From NCBI GenBank assembly GCA_021821365.1, contig JAKACN010000016.1, positions 1-38,805 of the forward strand: a stretch of DNA of 38,805 nt. Direction: 5' to 3'. Shown one piece after another: positions 27,885-36,305 of the stretch. A program made the translations under genes and the position numbers. The notes under the pieces are model-generated. The model was not told the origin of the DNA. It saw nothing but the letters and a program-made list of their open reading frames with translations, and made no database searches. The DNA comes from Pseudomonadota bacterium (GTDB taxonomy: Bacteria; Pseudomonadota; Gammaproteobacteria; Burkholderiales; Burkholderiaceae_D). Numbering within the stretch: the stretch's first letter is position 1; each line of letters starts with the position of its first letter.

Positions 27885-28957
27885 CACAAGCCATTCAGGC
27901 CGAACAGCACGCCATGGCGGCGGCCCGCTCGCGCAAGCTGCGCATGAGGCGCTGGCTGTTGCTGGTCGTGATCCCGTTGATTGCCGCGATTGCAGGGGGC
28001 GTCGTCTACCTGAAGGGCGGCCGCTTCGTGGAAACCGACAATGCGTATGTCAAGGCGGACAAGATTCCGGTGAGCGCCGAAGTGTCGGGCGCGGTAAAGG
28101 AAGTGCTTGTCGGGGAAAACCAGAAAGTCGCGGCCGGCCAGGTGCTGTTCCGTCTCGACCCGGCGTCGTTCCAGGTCGCAGTGGCGAAGGCCGAGGCGAA
28201 ACTGGCGCAGGTGCGGACCGACCTCGCGGCGCTCAAGGCGAGCTACCGCCAGAAGCAGGCGGAAATCACGCTGGCGCGCACACGGCACGCCTTCGCGCTG
28301 CGCGAGCAGAGAAGGCAGGCCGACCTCGCGGCGCGCAATTTCATCTCGACAGCACGGCTGGACGAAGCCAGGGAGAATGCCGATATCGCCGCGCAGCAGA
28401 TCGCCACGCTCGAGCAGGACCTGAAGCGCATCGCCGAATCCCTCGGCGGCAGCGTCGACGCACCCGTGGAACAGCATCCGAGCTACCTGGCCGCGCAGGC
28501 GGAACTACAGCAGGCGAAGCTTGACCTCTCGCGTGTCGACGTACGCTCGTCCGTGCCGGGCATCGTCAGCAAGCCGCCCAAGCCCGGCCAGTTTGTTGCG
28601 GCCGGAAGCACGGCGATGGCGCTGGTAGCCGGCAACAACCTGTGGATCGAAGCCAACTTCACCGAGACCGACCTGACGAACGTCGTACCGGGACAGGCGG
28701 TCACCATCCGTGTCGATACCTATCCGGATGTCGAATGGCGCGGCGTGGTCGAAAGCTTGAGCCCGGCCACGGGCGCCGAGTTTTCCATCATCCCGGCGCA
28801 GAACGCGACCGGCAACTGGGTGAAGATCGCGCAGCGCGTGCCCTTGCGCATCAGGTTCGACGACAAGCCGAACCTGCCGCAGTTGCGCGCCGGGTTGTCC
28901 ACCACGGTGGAAATCGATACCGGACACCATCGCCGCCTGTTCGGTTTTTCGCTGTGA
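27881..28957 (+). CDS. emrA: HlyD-family membrane fusion protein (EmrA-like)
   Basis: RWLLLVVIPLIAAIAGGVVYLKGGRFVETDNAYVKADKIPVSAEVSGAVKEVLVGENQKVAAGQVLFRLD...; ATGA overlap with marR. Confidence 0.94.
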   Translation: MTQAIQAEQHAMAAARSRKLRMRRWLLLVVIPLIAAIAGGVVYLKGGRFVETDNAYVKADKIPVSAEVSGAVKEVLVGENQKVAAGQVLFRLDPASFQVAVAKAEAKLAQVRTDLAALKASYRQKQAEITLARTRHAFALREQRRQADLAARNFISTARLDEARENADIAAQQIATLEQDLKRIAESLGGSVDAPVEQHPSYLAAQAELQQAKLDLSRVDVRSSVPGIVSKPPKPGQFVAAGSTAMALVAGNNLWIEANFTETDLTNVVPGQAVTIRVDTYPDVEWRGVVESLSPATGAEFSIIPAQNATGNWVKIAQRVPLRIRFDDKPNLPQLRAGLSTTVEIDTGHHRRLFGFSL

Positions 28958-28966
28958 GAGTGAAGC

Positions 28967-30499
28967 ATGAGCGCCGGCCATCCTGAAGAAACGCATCGCG
29001 GGCTGGTCACGGTCTCCGTGATGCTGGCCACGATCATGCAGGCGCTCGACACCACCATCGCCAACGTCGCCCTGCCGCACATGCAGGGCTCCATGAGCGC
29101 GACCCAGGACCAGATCTCCTGGGTACTCACCTCCTATATCGTGGCGGCGGCCATCTTCATGCCGCTCACCGGTTTCCTGAGCGCGCGCTTCGGCCGCAAG
29201 CGGATTTTCATGTGGGCCGTGGTCGGCTTCACGATTGCATCCATGATGTGCGGCGCGGCGCAGAGCCTGACGCAGATCGTGCTGTTCCGCCTGTTGCAGG
29301 GCGTGTTCGGCGCCAGTCTGGTGCCATTGTCGCAATCGGTGCTGCTCGACACCTATCCGCGCGAGCAGCATGGATCGGCGATGGCGCTGTGGGGCGTGGG
29401 CGTGATGGTCGGCCCCATCCTCGGTCCGACGCTCGGCGGCTGGCTGACCGAATACTACAACTGGCGCTGGGTGTTCTACATCAACCTGCCCTTCGGGCTG
29501 CTGGCCTGGCTCGGACTCGCCGCCTATGTGCACGAGACCGAGATCGATCGCTCGCGCCGCTTCGACCTGCTCGGTTTTGCCTTCCTCAGCGTCAGCATCG
29601 GAGCGCTGCAGATGATGCTCGATCGCGGCGAATCGCTCGACTGGTTCTCGAACCGCGAAGTGATCATCGAGGCCATCCTGGCCGGCTTGTGCTTCTATCT
29701 TTTCATCGCGCACATCTTCACCGACGAGCATCCGTTCATCGAGCCCTCGCTGTTCAAGGACCGCAACTTCAGCGTCGGGCTGGTTTTCATCTTCATCGTC
29801 GGCATCATCCTGCTGGCCACGATGGCCCTGCTGCCGCCCTTCCTGCAGAACCTGATGGGTTATCCGGTGATCGACGTCGGCTACCTGCTGGCGCCGCGCG
29901 GCGTGGGCACCATGATTGCGATGATGGTAGTCGGAAAACTGTCGGGCAAGGTCGACGTCCGCTACAAGATTTTCCTCGGATTGATGCTCACCAGTCTGTC
30001 GCTGTGGGAAATGACGCATTTCAACACGGACATCACCGGCTGGGATGTGGTGCGTACTGGTATCACGCAGGGGCTGGGGCTCGGCTTCATCTTCGTGCCG
30101 CTGTCGACCATCACGTTCTCGACGCTTGCACCGCGTTACCGCAACGAGGGTACGTCCCTATTCAGCCTGGTGCGCAATATCGGCAGCAGCATCGGCATTT
30201 CGGTGGTGATCACCATGCTGTCGCAGAACCTGCAGGCCAACCATGCCGCGCTGGCGGACTACATCAACCCGTTCAGCCTGGCATTGCGGCAGGCGGCTGA
30301 ATCGGGTGCGATCAATCTTGATTCCGCGCAGGGCCTGGCGGCGCTCAATGGCGAAGTGACAAGGCAGGCTGCGACCCTGGCCTACCTGCAGGATTTCCGC
30401 CTGATGATGTGGATCACGCTGGCCGCCCTGCCATTGATTTTCCTCTTGCGCGCGCCGGCGAAGAAGGCGCCGGGCGAGGTCCATGCCGCGCTCGATTAA
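28967..30499 (+). CDS. emrB: MFS drug efflux transporter, DHA2/EmrB family
   Basis: LVTVSVMLATIMQALDTTIANVALPHMQGSMSATQDQISWVLTSYIVAAAIFMPLTGFLSARFGRKRIF... Confidence 0.95.
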   Translation: MSAGHPEETHRGLVTVSVMLATIMQALDTTIANVALPHMQGSMSATQDQISWVLTSYIVAAAIFMPLTGFLSARFGRKRIFMWAVVGFTIASMMCGAAQSLTQIVLFRLLQGVFGASLVPLSQSVLLDTYPREQHGSAMALWGVGVMVGPILGPTLGGWLTEYYNWRWVFYINLPFGLLAWLGLAAYVHETEIDRSRRFDLLGFAFLSVSIGALQMMLDRGESLDWFSNREVIIEAILAGLCFYLFIAHIFTDEHPFIEPSLFKDRNFSVGLVFIFIVGIILLATMALLPPFLQNLMGYPVIDVGYLLAPRGVGTMIAMMVVGKLSGKVDVRYKIFLGLMLTSLSLWEMTHFNTDITGWDVVRTGITQGLGLGFIFVPLSTITFSTLAPRYRNEGTSLFSLVRNIGSSIGISVVITMLSQNLQANHAALADYINPFSLALRQAAESGAINLDSAQGLAALNGEVTRQAATLAYLQDFRLMMWITLAALPLIFLLRAPAKKAPGEVHAALD

Positions 30500-30565
30500 G
30501 GGAACGTCCGGACGTCTGCTCAAGCGCGGTTCACAGTACCGCGCCTCATGACTGTCCGCGTGCTG

Positions 30566-30587
30566 CACGGAAAATTTCCGTGTTTTT
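30566..30587 (+). terminator. Rho-independent terminator downstream of emrB
   Basis: CACGGAAA-A-TTTCCGTG followed by TTTTT; effective stem probably the GC-rich outer part. Confidence 0.6.
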
Positions 30588-30639
30588 CGTGCTTTCCGAG
30601 GACAAGATTTTTCACCCTCTCCGATAACACCGCGCGCGT

Positions 30640-31719
30640 TCACATCTGTGGCGCGCGGAAGGATTCCAGCCACTTGCGGACGCGGCCTGCGTCCGCGGCG
30701 CGGCCATACTTGCCCTTTGCGTCAAGGAATACCATCACGATGGCACGGCCCTGGATCATGGTCTGCATGACCAGGCAGCGCCCTGCTTCGGAAATGTAGC
30801 CGGTCTTCTGCAGCACGATTTCCCAGCCCGGATTGGCGATCAGGCGGTTGGAATTCCGGTATTGCAGCGACGGCCCGCCCGGCTCGACTTCGTATTCGCG
30901 GTTGGTGGAATATTCACGAATGACTGGATGCTTCTGGGCCGCCATCACGAGCTTGGCAAGATCGCGCGCGCTCGACACGTTCTCGCTGGAGAGCCCTGTC
31001 GGCTCCACGTAATGCGTGTCGTTCATGCCGAGTTCCTTCGCCTTGGCGTTCATGGCGCGCACAAATACCGCAAGACCGCCAGGATAGTTGCGTCCAAGCG
31101 CGGAGGCCGCACGGTTTTCCGAGCTCATGAGCGCGATGTGCAGCATATCGGCGCGCGTCAGCCGGGAGCCGATGCGCAGGCGCGACGAGGTGTGCTTGAT
31201 CCGGTCGATATCGTCGGCCGTCACTTCCAGCACCTCATGCATGTCCAGATGGGCCTCGACCACCACCAGCGCCGTCATCAACTTGCTGATGGAGGCAATC
31301 GGCTGCACCGTGCTCGAATTCTTCTCGAACAATATTCTGGCGGTGGCCGGATCCCAGACCAGGACCGCGCTCGAAAGAAGGTCGAGCCGGCCCGAATGTG
31401 GGGACTGCTGCCGCGCATCCTTCGGAGCCGCCGCAAAAGCAGCCGGGTTCGATACAGCCTTCTTTCGCCGGACCGTCCGGGCTTTGGCGCGCCGCGCCGG
31501 GGATGCGCGCGGAATAGCCCTTGCGGCGCGGACATGCCGCTTTCCTTTTACCGCGTGTGCCTTGTATCCCTTGTGGGATGCGTGTTTTCGGGCCGATGGC
31601 GAAGTTTTCACGTGCTCCCTCGCCCAGGCGGAGGACGCGCCAAGGATGACATGCAGCGACATCAACATTATCGCCATTACAAGCGTTCCCGCGCGGCGCC
31701 ATCTCGCGCGATGTGTCAT
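30640..31719 (-). CDS. pbpG: D-alanyl-D-alanine endopeptidase, PBP7/PbpG-like
   Basis: Signal peptide; S-x-x-K (SISKLMTALVV), S-x-N (SSENRAASALGRNYPGG), KTG (LQKTGYISEAGRCLVM); basic linker after the signal peptide. Confidence 0.9.
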   Translation of the reverse strand: MTHRARWRRAGTLVMAIMLMSLHVILGASSAWAREHVKTSPSARKHASHKGYKAHAVKGKRHVRAARAIPRASPARRAKARTVRRKKAVSNPAAFAAAPKDARQQSPHSGRLDLLSSAVLVWDPATARILFEKNSSTVQPIASISKLMTALVVVEAHLDMHEVLEVTADDIDRIKHTSSRLRIGSRLTRADMLHIALMSSENRAASALGRNYPGGLAVFVRAMNAKAKELGMNDTHYVEPTGLSSENVSSARDLAKLVMAAQKHPVIREYSTNREYEVEPGGPSLQYRNSNRLIANPGWEIVLQKTGYISEAGRCLVMQTMIQGRAIVMVFLDAKGKYGRAADAGRVRKWLESFRAPQM

Positions 31720-31865
31720 CGGCGTGCGGCCGGGGAATGCATTGGCAAGGCGCGTGCAAACGAATAGAGCGGACATGGCATCTGGTGTGACGTTAGCGAA
31801 TGGCGGTTTGGCGAATTATTCGATTGGCATGGCGTCGCCACGGCGGAAAGAAAGAGTGTGACGGC

Positions 31866-32636
31866 TCACGAGTGTCTCCGAAGCCGGGAAATCAACTCGT
31901 CGAGCAACTGCACCATGCCGAGACGATGATGCAGGAAGAAATCGGCACAGGTGCCGGTCGCCGGCTCCACGCGTACGGTGACCAGATCCCTGCGCCGCAA
32001 GCGGAACACATCTTCATCGGTAACGTCGTCGCCGACGTACAACGCACCAGCGGCTCCGCAGTCTTCCATCAGGCGGTTCACGGCAGCGCCCTTGTCCATG
32101 CCGGCGGCCGGCAGCAAATTGAACACGCATTTGCCTCCGACCAGATGCGGTGCCGGCGTCAATCGCTCGATCAGGGTCGCCAGTTGCGACTCGACATATT
32201 CGCGATCGCGCGCCAACCGGTAGTGCACCGACAGCGAACAGCCTTTATTCTCGATCCTCACCCCGGAACTGGCGAGGCCGTGCCGTTGCAGCATGGCATG
32301 AAGGCTCTTTTCCCATTCCGCGCACAGCAAGGGAAAATGCGCGTCGAAGACGCAGCCGGGGACGCCCTCCAGGCCGTGGTTCCCGACGACATAGGATGGA
32401 GCAAATCCCAGCCTCGCCTGCACGTCGGCGACCGCCCGGCCGGTCACCACGGCGATCGAAGCGTAGCTGGAGAGAATGTCCAGCCGCCGTGCAACGGCCG
32501 CCGGCATGTAGACCAGGCCGGGATCGACTTCGATCGGAGCCAGCGTGCCGTCGAAGTCGAACGCGCACAGCATTCCGGGCCTTGCCACGTCATCGAGCCT
32601 GGCGGCGGCACAATCAAAGAATGGCAAGGGCGCCAT
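31866..32636 (-). CDS. otsB: Trehalose-6-phosphate phosphatase
   Basis: LCAFDFDGTLAPIEVDPGLVYMPAAVARRLDILSSYASIAVVTGRAVADVQARLG...VGNHGLEG...YVGDDVTDEDVFR: HAD-IIB, OtsB family. Confidence 0.95.
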   Translation of the reverse strand: MAPLPFFDCAAARLDDVARPGMLCAFDFDGTLAPIEVDPGLVYMPAAVARRLDILSSYASIAVVTGRAVADVQARLGFAPSYVVGNHGLEGVPGCVFDAHFPLLCAEWEKSLHAMLQRHGLASSGVRIENKGCSLSVHYRLARDREYVESQLATLIERLTPAPHLVGGKCVFNLLPAAGMDKGAAVNRLMEDCGAAGALYVGDDVTDEDVFRLRRRDLVTVRVEPATGTCADFFLHHRLGMVQLLDELISRLRRHS

Positions 32637-32639
32637 CTA

Positions 32640-34895
32640 TTACACCACCCGACGCAAGGACGCACGACTATGCGAGCGGATCTTGGTCATTACGCGCTCG
32701 CGCTGGCGAAGGCGTGCTGCATCCAGCAGCATGCGTCCGGCCCATCGGTATACGTTGAAATCCTTCACCAGGGACCGCATGCTCCGCATCCGTTCCCGTT
32801 GCTCGTCGGCCGGCATGGTCAGGGCGCGATACAGGGCATCTGCACCCTGCTCGATGTGATACGGGTTGACGATGAGCGCCTCGTGCAATTCGCGCGCCGC
32901 GCCGGTGAACTGGCTCAGTATCAGGACACCGCGCTCATCGTCGCGGGCTGCCACGAACTCCTTGGCCACGAGGTTCATCCCGTCATGCAGGCTGCTCACG
33001 ACGCAGACGTCGGCGGCACGATAATAGCGCTGCAACTGGTCCTGGTCATGGTGCTCCGCCTTGAGCAGGATCGGCTGGTAGTTGCCGTTCGAAAAACGCT
33101 GGTTAATGCGCTGCACGAGGCCGCGCACGCGCGCTTCGAAGTTCTGGTACTCATCCAGCGACGAACGGCTCGGCGCGGCAATCTGCACGAAGGTGAACCG
33201 CCCGATCATCTTCGGATGCAGCTCCAGCATTCTCTCCACGGCCTGCAACCGCTCGATGATGCCCTTGGTGTAATCCATGCGATCGACACCGACGCCGAGC
33301 AGGTGCCCTTCACCAAGGCCGAGTTCGTGGCGAACATCCGCGTGGAGCGTGGCAGTGCTGCCAATGCCGGATGCGTTCGCCTCCGGCCACGCGATCGAAA
33401 TCGGATAGTGCTCGACCTGCGTCAGTTTTCCGCCATAGGAAATGGTCGAAGCTTCGCCCTCGATGCGGGTTTCCAGGTAGCGGTCGACGGTCTCGATGAA
33501 GTTCTTGCGATGGAACGGCGTGTGGAATCCGAGGATGGTGCTGCCCAGCAGGCCTTCAAGCAGCTCTTCGCGCCACGGGCAGATGCCGAACGACTCGGGA
33601 TTCGGCCATGGGATGTGCCAGAAGGTGATGATGGTTGCCCTGGGCAAGGCTTCGCGCACCATGCGCGGCAGCAGCGCGAAATGATAGTCCTGCACCAGGA
33701 TGACCGGATCGTCGGTGCGCGCCTCGGCGATCACCGCATCGGCAAAGCGCCGGTTGACGGCGACGTAGCGATCCCAGTCGGACGAACGGAATACCGGCCT
33801 CACATGGGCGATATGGCAAAGCGGCCACAGTCCTTCGTTGGAAAAGCCATAGTAATAGCCCTGCTCTTCATCCTTCGACAGCCAGACGCGGCGCAAGGTG
33901 TAGCTCGGATTCGACGGCGGTACCTGCACCCGGTTCTGGCGGTCGACGGTCTGCCGGTCGCCCGACCCGCTGCCATGCGCGATCCAGGTGCCCGAGCATG
34001 CGCGCATGACCGCCTCGACCGCCGTAACCAGGCCGCTCGCCGGACGCCGCACTTCGATGCCGTTGGGCGTCGCCTCATGGATGTAGGGCTCGCGATTGGA
34101 AACCACCAGCACTTCGTCGCCCGCGAGTTCGTTGCGCAGCAGGGAGCGTAGCGTATCGGGCGTCCAGGTCGACGACATGTCGTCGCGCCCTCTTCGCTCG
34201 ACGTTGAGGTCGCGCAGGAGCGAGCGCAAATCGCCGATCACAGGCTGGATCTCCGGAAGCGCCGGCGCCTGCAGCGGCTGAAGGATGTCGCCGCGCAGGA
34301 CATCGCGCAGCGACTGCACCCACCCGCGCAGGCTGGCATGAGCGATGAATACGGTGATGAAGGAGATCACCACCGCCAGCAGCGCAAAAAGGCTGATGAC
34401 GTATTTCTTGGTGTCCGCGCTGCGCTTCTCGATGAAGCTCACGTCATGCACCAGGATCAGCTTTCCGACCTCCTTGCCATCCTGCAGCATCGGGCTTGCC
34501 GCCACGTGCAGGGAGCCTTGAGGCATCGAAACCAGCGACTCGGCCTCCCCCTTTTTCTGCGGTGTATGCCAGCAGCCGAGAGCGTCCGGATAGGTTTTCG
34601 TCTTGTAGAGCAGCTTTCCCGCCGTGTCGCAGAAGGCTAGTGCGTACAGGCGTTCGTCCTGGATGGCGCGATCGAAAAGCTGGTTGATCTTCCTGCGTTC
34701 CTTTTGCTGGACATAGTCGAGCAGCGGCTCTTCGAGCGCGCCGGCGAGGAACCGGGAACGGATATCCAGGTCCCTGACGAACCAGCGCAGAGTCAGATTG
34801 TCCATCATCGGGACGACGGCATACGCGAAAACGCCAAGCACCAGGGCAAGCGGCAGCACAAAACGCAGGGAGAGACGGACGGAACGCAACTTCAT
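32640..34895 (-). CDS. otsA: GT20-family trehalose-6-phosphate synthase with N-terminal TM/extracytoplasmic/TM/HAMP-like extension
   Basis: GT20 core from about residue 258: [12 protein letters not shown]...[13 protein letters not shown]...[17 protein letters not shown]...[23 protein letters not shown]...[18 protein letters not shown]...[25 protein letters not shown]. Start at 34895 favoured (AAGGA Shine-Dalgarno 6 nt upstream); alternative ATG 34913. Confidence 0.9.
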   Translation of the reverse strand: MKLRSVRLSLRFVLPLALVLGVFAYAVVPMMDNLTLRWFVRDLDIRSRFLAGALEEPLLDYVQQKERRKINQLFDRAIQDERLYALAFCDTAGKLLYKTKTYPDALGCWHTPQKKGEAESLVSMPQGSLHVAASPMLQDGKEVGKLILVHDVSFIEKRSADTKKYVISLFALLAVVISFITVFIAHASLRGWVQSLRDVLRGDILQPLQAPALPEIQPVIGDLRSLLRDLNVERRGRDDMSSTWTPDTLRSLLRNELAGDEVLVVSNREPYIHEATPNGIEVRRPASGLVTAVEAVMRACSGTWIAHGSGSGDRQTVDRQNRVQVPPSNPSYTLRRVWLSKDEEQGYYYGFSNEGLWPLCHIAHVRPVFRSSDWDRYVAVNRRFADAVIAEARTDDPVILVQDYHFALLPRMVREALPRATIITFWHIPWPNPESFGICPWREELLEGLLGSTILGFHTPFHRKNFIETVDRYLETRIEGEASTISYGGKLTQVEHYPISIAWPEANASGIGSTATLHADVRHELGLGEGHLLGVGVDRMDYTKGIIERLQAVERMLELHPKMIGRFTFVQIAAPSRSSLDEYQNFEARVRGLVQRINQRFSNGNYQPILLKAEHHDQDQLQRYYRAADVCVVSSLHDGMNLVAKEFVAARDDERGVLILSQFTGAARELHEALIVNPYHIEQGADALYRALTMPADEQRERMRSMRSLVKDFNVYRWAGRMLLDAARLRQRERVMTKIRSHSRASLRRVV

Positions 34896-34909
34896 CGTGA
34901 ATCCTTTTC

Positions 34910-36016
34910 TCATGCCTTCGAAGCGCGGATGAGACCGGGCTGGGGGAGTCCTTCCGGTGCCATCGCATATCGCGCGGGAGCGCGAACCAGGTGCAAGGTG
35001 CGCGTCGGATAGGCAATGGATATGTCCAGCTCCCTCAGTTGTTCCAGAAGGTCGAGGTTGATTCGCTGCTGGATGTCCATGTAGTGGTTGTAGTCGGGCG
35101 TGAGTACGTAGTACACGACTTCGAACTGGAGCGCACTGTCGCCGTACGCCTTGAAGTGCGCGCGGTCGAAGCGTGTTTCGGCGCCGAGGCTTTCGACGAT
35201 CTTCCGGACGAGATCCGGGATGCGGCGCACATCGTCGAGCGCGGTTTCGTAGGCGATTCCGAATTCGAACTGCACGCGGCGCTCCTGCATGCGCTTGTAG
35301 TTGCGGATCCGGTTTTTCAGCAATTCGGTATTGGAAAAGACGATCTGCTCGCCGCCAAGGCTGCGAATGCGCGTGGTCTTGAGACCGACGTATTCGACGG
35401 TCCCGAGATAGTCGTCGACGACGATGAAATCGCCGATCACGAACGGTTTGTCCAGTGCGATCGACACCGACGAAAACACATCGCCGAGGATGTTCTGTAC
35501 CGCCAGCGCCACCGCGATGCCGCCGATGCCGAGGCTTGCCATCAGCGTCGTGATGTTGAATCCCAGGTTATCCAGTGCCAGGAGCGCCGCGAGCGACCAC
35601 AGAACGATGCGGGCGATCAGCCCGACCACCATCAGGTGCGTCGCTCCCGAGGGATCATGCTCGCGATGCCGTTCGAACGCGCGTTTCACCGCGACGACCA
35701 CCATACGGTTGCCCCACAGCGCAAGCTGCGTCATCAGCACCACCACCCATGCGTGGTGAACAAGCTTTTCGTGCGATGGCGACAGATCGACTTCGCTGAG
35801 CACGATCAACAGCGAAAGCGCGATGACGAACGGCAGGCGCGTTGCATTCAGCAACTGCTCCGGGTAGTCGAGCACGTGCAGCAGTTCGTTCTTTGCCGCA
35901 AGCCGATGCAGTTGGCGGGCAAGGAAGGATTTCAGCAGAAGCAGCGCGATGAAGACCGTGGCGAATCCGCCGCTTGTCCACATCAATTCATAGGCAGAGA
36001 TATCAGGTGCAATCAT
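34910..36016 (-). CDS. MscS-family mechanosensitive ion channel
   Basis: ...NLGFNITTLMASLGIGGIAVALAVQNILGDVFSSVSIALDKPFVIGDFIVVDDYLGTVEYVGLKTTRIRSLGGEQIVFSNTELLKNRIRNYKRMQERRVQFEFGIAYET: MscS pore helix and beta domain, YnaI-like. Confidence 0.95.
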   Translation of the reverse strand: MIAPDISAYELMWTSGGFATVFIALLLLKSFLARQLHRLAAKNELLHVLDYPEQLLNATRLPFVIALSLLIVLSEVDLSPSHEKLVHHAWVVVLMTQLALWGNRMVVVAVKRAFERHREHDPSGATHLMVVGLIARIVLWSLAALLALDNLGFNITTLMASLGIGGIAVALAVQNILGDVFSSVSIALDKPFVIGDFIVVDDYLGTVEYVGLKTTRIRSLGGEQIVFSNTELLKNRIRNYKRMQERRVQFEFGIAYETALDDVRRIPDLVRKIVESLGAETRFDRAHFKAYGDSALQFEVVYYVLTPDYNHYMDIQQRINLDLLEQLRELDISIAYPTRTLHLVRAPARYAMAPEGLPQPGLIRASKA

Positions 36017-36164
36017 TCTTTCGTTCTGGCATCGGCGTGTCGGCCGGTGGCTCTCACGCCGCGTCGCGCACGCTAAACCGATTCAGCAGTTGCGGGATTT
36101 CCGGTGAATTCCCGGCAACAGGAAAGAAAGGCCGGCAGGAGCGGGTCCTGCGGGCCGATGGGGA

Positions 36165-36279
36165 TCATCGGGCATTGCCCGGAATGAACAGGTGCCATAT
36201 TGCACCACGACACTTAGGGGAAACTTAACCCCCGGAAAAACGGTGGAGGAGCAACACAGCCGTCCTAAGTTTCACCTAA
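36165..36279. promoter_or_regulatory. Dyad-rich intergenic regulatory region between the mscS-type gene and the M48-like lipoprotein gene
   Basis: CGGGCA-T-TGCCCG (36169-36181, outer TCAT/ATGA); GGTGC-CATATT-GCACC (36191-36206); TTAGGGGAAACTTA (36214-36227) and inverted TAAGTTTCACCTAA (36266-36279). Confidence 0.5.
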
Positions 36280-36305
36280 TTTTTCGGGTGCATGCTTCCT
36301 TCATC

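Noticed and set aside
28505-30019. 504-aa minus-strand ORF
   Set aside because: Antisense to emrA/emrB; low-complexity H/R/Q/E-rich shadow frame.
31800-34151. 783-aa plus-strand ORF
   Set aside because: Antisense to otsB/otsA, whose minus-strand products have clear family motifs; the ORF has typical shadow-frame composition.
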